Origin: Gaiellasilicea sp963705515
GTDB taxonomy: Bacteria > Actinomycetota > Thermoleophilia > Gaiellales > Gaiellaceae
DNA: 64,000 nt
Direction of reading: 5' to 3'
Assembly: GCA_963705515.1 (NCBI GenBank)
Contig: CAVPJV010000001.1
Location: 124,001-188,000, forward strand
The notes beneath the pieces are model-generated. The model did not search any database and had not been told where the DNA came from. It was given only the letters and a program-made list of their open reading frames with translations. Made by a program: the position numbers and the translations under genes. Position 1 is the stretch's first letter; each line of letters starts with the position of its first letter. Shown here piece after piece: positions 35,616 through 42,221 of this stretch.

Positions 35616-36794
35616 CTACGTCGCCAATCTCTCCCCGATCACGGTCGAGGAGAACTCATCGTGGAACAGCTTCTTCGTCTTGCCGAACCTGGTGTACTGG
35701 TAGATCAGCGGGATCACGAGGATGTACGAGTAGAGCGTCAGCGTTCTCAGAACGTTCCTCGCGAACGCGCGGCGGTAGGAGATTCGCTCCCCTTCCTTGG
35801 TAGTGATCTGCAACTTCATGATCCGCTTACCGGGGGTGGCACGCCATCGCGACCCTTCGAACGCCGGCGCCACGAGATAGAAGACTACGAGACCGAGTAC
35901 GCCAGCCGCCGTGTCGGCCGTCGATTCACTGACCTGAAAGGCGAGTAACGCAAAGAAGGGCAAGAAAAACAAGATCAGATAGTCGAGGAAAAGCGCGACT
36001 CCTCGCTTCCTGACGACTCGACGATAGTACTTCTTGCGCCAATTGCTTTCGATGGGGGTGACCGGGACCGTCCTCGGAACCCTGGGCGGCGCAGCCGGCA
36101 CGGTGGCAGGGCCGGCCGCATCAACGCCTCGCGCGGCCTGTGCCTCGTGCGCGGCCTCGGGCTCGGACCGACCCTCCGGCACGGGAGTGCTTGGAAGACG
36201 CCCGGATTCGGCCGCGCCCCCCGATGGCGCGGTCGGAGCGTCGGGCTCAGTGGCCGCTGTGACGGTGCCGGTAGCGACACCAGTTGCCTGCGGCGCAACG
36301 TCGACAGCCGACATCTTGCTGAGAATCTCCTTGATCGACTCGTAGAGGTCGGTCACCACGGCGACCACCGCATCGTCCCTGCTGGGCCAACTCTGGAGCG
36401 GCTGCTCATTCGTGGGTAGGAGCTGGAACTTCGCCAGCGGCGAATCCTTCCACAGGCAGTTCCGCACGAGAATCGAGATCATCTTGGTCTCACCGCGGTT
36501 GTAGCGGTCGATCACGCTCTGATTTCGGTCGTATACGTCGTCATCGTTGATGAAATCGGAGCTGACCAGTGACAGCACGATGTCCGCTTCGAGCAGCTGC
36601 TTCTTGTGAGCCTCGAGGTCGCTGCCGGCCGGCGCGTCGAAATCGTCCAGCAGCCTGATCTTAGTCTCGTGGCTCCGAACGATGGGCCTGAGATGGGTCC
36701 GAATCTCCTTGACGTAGGCTTCGTCCTCTGGTGCCGCCAAGAAGTAGATCAGGACATCGTCCTGTTGCACATCGGATGACATTGCCGCGGTCAC
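35616..36794 (-). CDS. TIR-RDD fusion membrane protein, catalytic Glu replaced
   Basis: The GTG at 36794 has GGAGG five bases upstream (ATG 36782 is the alternative). Residues of about 12-158 form a TIR-like domain (DVLIYFLAAPEDEAYVKEI, IRLLDDFDAPAGSDLE, IVLSLVSSDFINDD). At the place of the NADase glutamate (KEL in the sister protein) it has R90-N91-Q92, so NAD cleavage is probably lost. A Pro/Ala/Thr-rich linker spans about 165-250. Residues of about 262-390 are an RDD membrane domain (RGVALFLDYLILFFLPFFAL, ATPGKRIMKLQITTKEGE, RNVLRTLTL, LFHDEFSSTVI). I know of no described system with this fusion; a membrane-tethered sensor or scaffold for the neighbouring active TIR is my inference. Confidence 0.82.
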   Translation of the reverse strand: MTAAMSSDVQQDDVLIYFLAAPEDEAYVKEIRTHLRPIVRSHETKIRLLDDFDAPAGSDLEAHKKQLLEADIVLSLVSSDFINDDDVYDRNQSVIDRYNRGETKMISILVRNCLWKDSPLAKFQLLPTNEQPLQSWPSRDDAVVAVVTDLYESIKEILSKMSAVDVAPQATGVATGTVTAATEPDAPTAPSGGAAESGRLPSTPVPEGRSEPEAAHEAQAARGVDAAGPATVPAAPPRVPRTVPVTPIESNWRKKYYRRVVRKRGVALFLDYLILFFLPFFALLAFQVSESTADTAAGVLGLVVFYLVAPAFEGSRWRATPGKRIMKLQITTKEGERISYRRAFARNVLRTLTLYSYILVIPLIYQYTRFGKTKKLFHDEFSSTVIGERLAT

Positions 36795-36873
36795 AGGAAC
36801 CTCCCTGGTTGTCCGTGCGTCCCCGGCTCACGCGTCACCCTCCTTACCCGCGCAGGGCAACCACGTGCGGAGC

Positions 36874-37356
36874 TCATACCCCAACGCTTAGCTGCTCGTT
36901 GATCTGATCGACGAGCTGCTCGACTGCTTCTGCGATCTCGGTGTACGCCACGTCACGGTCGGGGTACTCCGTGACGGGTCGGGCATGACGGGGCAGGGCC
37001 TGCAATGCGGCGTAAGGAAGGCCCTCCCAGCTGCATTTCCTCAGAATGATCGGCACCACCCGCGATGTGCCCTCTTGGTGACGCTCCATCGCCACGGCGA
37101 GCTCCTTGTCCCAAATGAAATCGGACGCGTTGAAGTCGACGCTTATGAGAAGCAGAATGATGTTCGCCCGGCGCAATTCCGACATGATCGAATCATCCCA
37201 TTCTTGACCGGCAGCGAGTTGCCGATCGCTCCAGACTTCCACCTTTGAGGAGCGCTTCAAGACCTTGAGATGCTTGTCGAGCTCTTCCTTGAGGTCCTCG
37301 TCTTCATGTGCATACGAGATGAATATCCGTGCTCCTGAGGGGGATTCATTCGGCAT
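36874..37356 (-). CDS. TIR-domain protein with intact catalytic glutamate
   Basis: This 160-residue stand-alone TIR domain is likely an NAD-consuming effector. It has the box-1 pattern RIFISYAHEDEDLKEELDKH, then EVWSDRQLAAGQEWDDSIMS, IILLLISVDFNASDFI and W82-D83-K84-E85-L86, where E85 is the expected catalytic residue of bacterial TIR NADases. Box 3-like VVPIILRKCSWEGLPYAALQ follows. ATG 37356 is preceded by GGAGGG about nine bases upstream. It lies 79 bases upstream of the TIR-RDD gene on the same strand, so the two are probably one transcript. In bacteria such TIR proteins usually act in phage defence and cause NAD depletion. Confidence 0.85.
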   Translation of the reverse strand: MPNESPSGARIFISYAHEDEDLKEELDKHLKVLKRSSKVEVWSDRQLAAGQEWDDSIMSELRRANIILLLISVDFNASDFIWDKELAVAMERHQEGTSRVVPIILRKCSWEGLPYAALQALPRHARPVTEYPDRDVAYTEIAEAVEQLVDQINEQLSVGV

Positions 37357-37383
37357 GATCCAGTCCCTCCTGCGGTTTGGATC

Positions 37384-37734
37384 TCAACCCTGCGAGCTCT
37401 CGACTAGGCGCGTGTTCATCGCGCCGGCGCCCTTGATGCCCATGCGGCGCGGCGCGTGATTGACGGCGAGGACGTCCGAGCCGACGCCTGCCCGAGCTGA
37501 ACGTTCTTCGTGTGACGCCCAGCCGATCGTCAGGATCCCGACCGGGTCCAGGCACGCCGTCAAGTGGAGTCCCTCGAAGCTCGAGATCAGCTCGAGGCCC
37601 GCCTCGGAGATCTTCATCATCCGGGGCTGTTCCGGGGAGTCGCGATCGAGGGGAGTCGCCGAGTCCTCGGCCAGCGGCTCCGCGTCCTCCTTCTCGTCGC
37701 TCGGGAGATCCGCGTCGGCCACCCTCGGGCTCAT
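37384..37734 (-). pseudogene. Degenerate GH24 phage-type lysozyme fragment
   Basis: After an acidic leader, MKISEAGLELISSFEGLHLT and DPVGILTIGW match the N-terminal part of phage-type lysozymes, including the catalytic Glu in SFEG. The next expected block, HTKNVQLGQ, is in the neighbouring frame, and the original frame then resumes with SDVLAVNHAPRRMGIK before a stop at 37384. The domain needs about 140 residues and is here cut to about 75 with two compensating shifts, so it cannot be a normal endolysin. It points to a prophage origin for the island. Its stop is 28 bases before the TIR start, so it may still be part of the same transcript. Confidence 0.6.
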
Positions 37735-38125
37735 CCTCGGGCGACCCTTCGTCGCGCGGCACCTGCTGGTCGTTCATGCGGCGGCTGCCTCCAATCACTC
37801 CGATAACAGCGGGTGCCGCAAACCCGCAGGGCCTGAATGTGACACCCCTCGCGGTCCCGTGTCAACCGGCTTGGGCCACGTCTTCCTGCACGAGGATCAC
37901 CTGCCTGCCTCGCGGACCCAGGGGGCTGCGTGGAGGTAGCACTCGGCCTGCGCGACAGCTTCCTGGCTCGAACCTGGGCCGCCGGCGAGGTCGTGAGCCC
38001 CTGGTGAGCCGCTGCCAATCGGGGCTGGAGCGGGTAGAGGCGGTACGAGCCGGTACGACTGAGCGAGAGCCCCAAGAACCGTCGATTTGCTGGTCTTTCC
38101 GCCGAACCCAGTTGCCGGCTGAAGA
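37735..38125. other. Island right arm without a recognisable gene
   Basis: These 391 bases between the lysozyme remnant and the tRNA gene hold no convincing frame, RNA fold or repeat apart from the attachment repeat that begins at 38126. They would contain the island's promoter and any recombination arm sites. Confidence 0.45.
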
Positions 38126-38166
38126 TGCCCCCGACAAGAATCGAACTTGTGCACGCGGTTTAGGAA
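38126..38166. repeat. Right attachment repeat inside the intact tRNA-Arg gene
   Basis: This is identical over 41 bases to 35219-35259. It covers the tRNA 3' end up to the anticodon loop, which fits recombination in the anticodon-to-T-arm interval. Confidence 0.9.
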
Positions 38167-38197
38167 ACCGCTGCTCTATCCACTGAGCTACGGGGGC
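38126..38197 (-). tRNA. tRNA-Arg (anticodon CCT)
   Basis: The 72-base gene folds into a full cloverleaf: acceptor GCCCCCG/CGGGGGC with discriminator A, D arm GCTC-AGTGGATA-GAGC, anticodon stem GCGGT/ACCGC around TTCCTAA (anticodon CCT, reading AGG), and T arm ACAAG-TTCGATT-CTTGT. CCA is not encoded. It serves as the integration target of the adjacent island. Confidence 0.96.
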
Positions 38198-38212
38198 GAA
38201 CGGCTCGCATTG

Positions 38213-38218
38213 TAGGCT
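38213..38218 (+). promoter_or_regulatory. -10 element TAGGCT, leaderless start of dienelactone hydrolase gene
   Basis: The hexamer fits TAnnnT and ends seven bases before ATG 38226. It lies back to back with the tRNA gene's upstream side. Confidence 0.4.
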
Positions 38219-38225
38219 CGGGCCG

Positions 38226-38990
38226 ATGTGCTTCGACTCCGACTCGCTGCCGCCGATCCCGGTGCTCTCTGGCGCGGCGGTCTCGCACGACGACCTCGTG
38301 CTCGAGGCGGGCGACGGCAACCGGTTCGCGGCCTTCTCAGCCGTGCCGGACGAGCCGAGCGGCGCCGGGATCGTGATCCTGCCCGACATCCGCGGGCTCT
38401 ACCGCTTCTACGAAGAGCTGGCGCTGCGCTTCGCCGAGCGCGGCCACGCCGCGATCGCGATCGACTACTTCGGCCGGACGGCGGGCGCCGAGAAGCGGGA
38501 CGACGACTTCGAGTACATGCCGCACGTCGAGCAGACGACGTCGGAAGGCATCCAGGCGGACGTCGCCGCTGCGGTCGCGCGGCTCCGTGAGGAGGGGGCA
38601 AGCTCGGTCTTCACCGTCGGCTTCTGCTTCGGCGGCCGCCACTCGTGGCTCGCCGCCGGCGGCGGCCACGATCTCGCCGGAGCGATCGGGTTCTACGGCC
38701 GGCCGGGTCTCGGCCGGGACGGCTCGTTCGGGCCGACGCAGCGCGCCGCCGAGCTGAAGGCGCCGATCCTGGCGCTGATGGGCGGCGCCGACGAGGGGAT
38801 CCCGGTGGACGTCGTGCAGGAGTTCGAGCACGCGCTCGAGGAGGCGGGCGTCGAGCACGAGATCGTGATCTACGACGGTGCTCCGCACAGCTTCTTCGAC
38901 CGGAAGTTCGAGCAGTTCGCGGACGCCTCCGAGGACGCGTGGCAGCGCGTGCTCGCGTTCGTGGCGCAGCGCACCGGCTCGAAGCGCTAA
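38226..38990 (+). CDS. Dienelactone hydrolase family protein
   Basis: The 254-residue alpha/beta hydrolase belongs to the carboxymethylenebutenolidase family, which opens dienelactones in aromatic degradation and includes members of unrelated esterase function. The cysteine nucleophile is in GFCFGG (about residue 134), with the acid in MGGADEGIP and the histidine in GAPHSFFDR. The early oxyanion region VILPDIRGLYRFYEELALRF is also typical. No aromatic degradation genes lie nearby, so the substrate is open. The gene ends 10 bases before the phosphorylase gene, suggesting one operon. Confidence 0.9.
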   Translation: MCFDSDSLPPIPVLSGAAVSHDDLVLEAGDGNRFAAFSAVPDEPSGAGIVILPDIRGLYRFYEELALRFAERGHAAIAIDYFGRTAGAEKRDDDFEYMPHVEQTTSEGIQADVAAAVARLREEGASSVFTVGFCFGGRHSWLAAGGGHDLAGAIGFYGRPGLGRDGSFGPTQRAAELKAPILALMGGADEGIPVDVVQEFEHALEEAGVEHEIVIYDGAPHSFFDRKFEQFADASEDAWQRVLAFVAQRTGSKR

Positions 38991-39000
38991 TTTCCGCGCC

Positions 39001-40714
39001 GTGTCACACGTGACCGAGGACACCGTCAGCTGGTGGCAGCGCGCCCGGGGCGAGCGACGACCTGCTCGTCGCGTACTTCAGCATGGAGTTCGGCATCCAC
39101 GAACGGCTGCCGATCTACTCCGGCGGCCTCGGCGTCCTCGCCGGCGATCACCTCAAGGCCGCGGCCCAGCTCGGCGTCCCACTCGTCGGCGTCGGCCTCC
39201 TTTACACGGGCGGTTACTTCCGCCAAGGCATCGACGAGTCCGGCCGCCAGACCGAGGACTACCAGCGCGTCGACCCGGCGGGCGTCGGGCTCGTGCGCGA
39301 GGACGTCTCCGTGACGGTCGAGCTCGACGACGAGACGATCGAGGCGGCGGTGTGGCGCAAGGACGTCCCGTCGAACGTCGGCGTCGTCCCGCTCTACCTG
39401 CTCGAGGTGGACTGGCTCACCGACGCGCTCTACGGCGGCGATCGTGAGCACCGGATCCGCCAGGAGCTGCTCCTCGGCGTCGGCGGCGTGCGCGCGCTCG
39501 CGGCGCTCGGGATCGAGCCGAACGTCTTCCACCTGAACGAGGGCCACTCCGCTTTCCTGCAGCTCGAGCGCCTGCGCGCGTTGGTCGAGAGCGGTGTCGA
39601 GACCGACGACGCGCTCGAGTCGATCCGGCGCTCGTCCGTCTTCACGACCCACACGCCGGTGCCTGCCGGGAACGAGGTGTTCGACGAGAAGCTCGTCATC
39701 CGTTACGTGGGCGGGCTCGCGGCGAAGGGCGGGCTCGACCACGATCGGTTGCTCGAGCTCGGGCGCTTCGGCGACGAGCCGGGGTTCGGGCTGACGCCGT
39801 TCGCGCTCCGGCTCTCGGCCTATGCGAACGCCGTCTCCGAGCTGCACGAACACGTCGCACGGGAGATGTGGGCGGCGCTCTGGCCCGGCGAGGAGCCCCA
39901 CATCGGCCATGTTACGAACGGCGTCCACGTCGACAGCTGGCTGGATCCGGCGCTCGGGGAGCTGCTGCGCTTCGCCGGCGTCGACGCCGACGCGCCGCCG
40001 GACGAGGCGAACTGGGCAGCGGCCCGCGACGTCAGCAGCGACGCCCTCTGGCGGGTGCACTCGGCCTCGAAGGCCCGCCTCGCCGAGCGGGCGGGAATCG
40101 ACCGTGACCTGCTCACGATCGGCTTTGCCCGGCGCTTCGCGACCTACAAGCGCGCCGGTCTCGTCTTCTCCGACGTCGAGCGGCTGCTGGCGCTGCCGGT
40201 GCAGATCGTCGTCGCCGGCAAGGCCCATCCCGCGGACGCGCAGGGCAAGGACGTGATGCAGGAGATCGTCGCGCTCGCCCGCGACCGGCGCGCTCAGGGC
40301 CGCATCGTCTTCCTCGAGAACTACGACATGGGCGTCGCGCGCGCGCTCGTCCGCGGGTGCGACGTCTGGCTGAACACGCCCCGTCGGCCGTTCGAGGCGT
40401 CGGGGACGAGCGGGATGAAGGCGGCGGTGAACGGCGGCCTCAACCTGTCCGTCCTCGACGGCTGGTGGGCGGAGGGGTACTCGCCGGACGTCGGCTGGGC
40501 GATCGACGGCGCGTCGGACGAGGCCGACCGCGAGCAGCTCTACCGCCTGCTCGAGGAGCAGGTCGTGCCGACCTACACCGAGAATCGCGCCCGCTGGATC
40601 GAGATGATGAAGGAGTCGATCGCGCAGCTTGCGCCGCGCTTCTCGATGCAGCGCGCGGTGATCGACTACGTCGACCGGTACTACCTCCCCGCGCACCAGC
40701 CCGCTCGGCGCTAG
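39001..40714 (+). CDS. glgP: Alpha-glucan phosphorylase, short form (frame break near 39050)
   Basis: This enzyme releases glucose 1-phosphate from glycogen-like glucans using pyridoxal phosphate. The start GTG 39001 gives SHVTEDTVSWWQRARG. One extra base near 39050 separates this from LLVAYFSMEFGIHERLPIYS onward. With it removed the protein has about 570 residues. GGLGVLAGDHLKAAAQLGVP, the catalytic-loop FHLNEGHSAFLQLER, GHVTNGVHVDSW and the cofactor lysine in SGTSGMKAAVNGGLNLSVLD are intact. The N-terminal helical domain (DUF3417-like, about 100-250 residues) of long family members is absent, and the previous gene ends only 10 bases upstream. Its TAG stop lies within the CTAG shared with the convergent gene at 40711. 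Confidence 0.88.
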
Positions 40715-42144
40715 GTCGCACGCCCTCGACGAGCGCCGGCCGTGATGGCGATCGCCGCGAGAGCGGCGAGCAGGGCGCCCATCACGAGCACCACGATGCC
40801 TACCCAGAGCGCCGCATCGAGCTCGGCTCCGATGCTCAGCTCGGATGCGACTCCTCGGGATCCGTCGGAGTTCATGACGACAACGCTCCAGCTGCCGTCC
40901 TCCGGCTCCCATTCGAGCGTCTGCTCGCCGGACCCGCTCGTCGATGCAACCCAGAAGTCCTGGTCGCTGGGAGGAGAGGTCGGCGCATCGCCCCGGCGGT
41001 GCACGTACTCCGGGTCCTCTCCGATGTCGGTGACGACGGAGCGGTCGACGTCGTTCAGGTACTCCTCGACGTCGGTGTCCCGGGCGATGCCCACGAAGAC
41101 ATCGCGGTCGCTCTCGCTGCGGATGCGGACGTCGCCGAGAATCGCGCGCGCAGCGCGCTCGGAGCCGCCGAAGTCCACGTCGGCGCTGTCGGAGACGATG
41201 GCGTACGTCGCTGTGGAGAAGTCCTCGCTCGGGGACATCAGGAAGCCGTCGTCGTCACGCTGGACTTGATCGACAACGACGAGGGCCGTCCCCCCGGCGA
41301 GCATCGGCAGCGAGAGCAGCGCCGCGATGACTCCCACGACGATGAGGGCGACGCGTCCAGCTCCGCTTCGCGGGCGCGGCGGGGGCTCCGCCGCAGTGGT
41401 CTCGACAGCAGACGGCGGCTGATCCAAAGCTGCCCCCGCCGCGGGGGCTTCAGGCGCCATCGCCGCTGCGCCGGCCAAGTCGTCCTCGCCCTGGTCGAGT
41501 CGGAACGGTGGATAGGAGTCCGTCATCAGGAAGACGTACGCCGCGACCCGCACGACCCAGCGGTCGAGGCCGAGGACGACGTCGAAAAGCCCGCGGGGAT
41601 ACCGCGTCGTGAAGAGGAGCGCGACCCCTGCGAAGAACACGAGGATCCCAATCAGCCCGCCGCCATACCCCCAATGCCATCCGCCCTGGTCTTGAGCCTC
41701 GCCGACCGCGGAGCCGGCGCCGCCGACGAAGATCCCGACCAGGATGTACTGCGGGATTGCGAGCAGCCACCACTTCACGAGCACGAGCCCCCGCGAGAGC
41801 CGCTCCGGGTACGCGACGGCGAGTGTCGCTGGATAGTCAGGTTGCTCGTCGAGCGTGAACGGCGGGTAGCGGTCGGTACCCAGCGCGCCGTACGAGTAGT
41901 ACGAGACGCGCCAGGTCCAGCGCAGCACGCCGACGTTGAAATCGAAGATGCCCCGCGGATAGCGACCGGTGAACAGGATCGCGAAGAAGGCGACGATCGT
42001 CAGCACGACGAAGGCGATCCAGAGGAAGAACAGCACGATGAAGTGCGGGATCGCGAGCAGCCACTTCACGAGCCAGAGCCAGCGGCTCAGTTGCGGATCT
42101 AGGCGGCCTTCGAGTCGAACCGGGAAGGCCGGGCGGTCTTCCAT
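40711..42144 (-). CDS. DUF4389 membrane protein with C-terminal extracytoplasmic domain
   Basis: The 477-residue protein starts at ATG 42144 behind GGAAGGA. It contains two DUF4389-type modules: LVKWLLAIPHFIVLFFLWIA with FTGRYPRGIFDFNVGVLRW, and VKWWLLAIPQYILVGIFVGG with TTRYPRGLFDVVLGLDRWV. Each ends in a YPPF motif. After a Pro/Ala linker there is a helix (VALIVVGVIAALLSLPMLAG), a beta-rich domain facing outward (DSADVDFGGSERAARAILG, VFVGIARDTDVEEYLNDVD) and a last helix at the C-terminus. The function of the family is not established. The stop overlaps the phosphorylase stop in CTAG. Confidence 0.85.
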   Translation of the reverse strand: MEDRPAFPVRLEGRLDPQLSRWLWLVKWLLAIPHFIVLFFLWIAFVVLTIVAFFAILFTGRYPRGIFDFNVGVLRWTWRVSYYSYGALGTDRYPPFTLDEQPDYPATLAVAYPERLSRGLVLVKWWLLAIPQYILVGIFVGGAGSAVGEAQDQGGWHWGYGGGLIGILVFFAGVALLFTTRYPRGLFDVVLGLDRWVVRVAAYVFLMTDSYPPFRLDQGEDDLAGAAAMAPEAPAAGAALDQPPSAVETTAAEPPPRPRSGAGRVALIVVGVIAALLSLPMLAGGTALVVVDQVQRDDDGFLMSPSEDFSTATYAIVSDSADVDFGGSERAARAILGDVRIRSESDRDVFVGIARDTDVEEYLNDVDRSVVTDIGEDPEYVHRRGDAPTSPPSDQDFWVASTSGSGEQTLEWEPEDGSWSVVVMNSDGSRGVASELSIGAELDAALWVGIVVLVMGALLAALAAIAITAGARRGRAT

Positions 42145-42221
42145 CGTCGTTCCTTCCGATTCCTGCAGTGAGGACACTCTTGCACGGTCGGGCGACTCCG
42201 TGCCTGCGCCAGGTGCTCGGT

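Larger units (their letters stand above)
35219..38166. mobile_element. 2.9-kb genomic island in tRNA-Arg(CCT), no integrase
   Basis: The 41-bp direct repeats mark an insertion at the tRNA 3' half, the classic target of tyrosine recombinases. The intact tRNA is rebuilt on the right and the displaced half remains on the left. Cargo on the minus strand: a degenerate GH24 lysozyme, a TIR protein and a TIR-RDD membrane protein, all with better Shine-Dalgarno sites and less GC-extreme codons than the flanking genes. No recombinase gene is present, so the element is a deletion remnant or was mobilised in trans. Confidence 0.75.
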
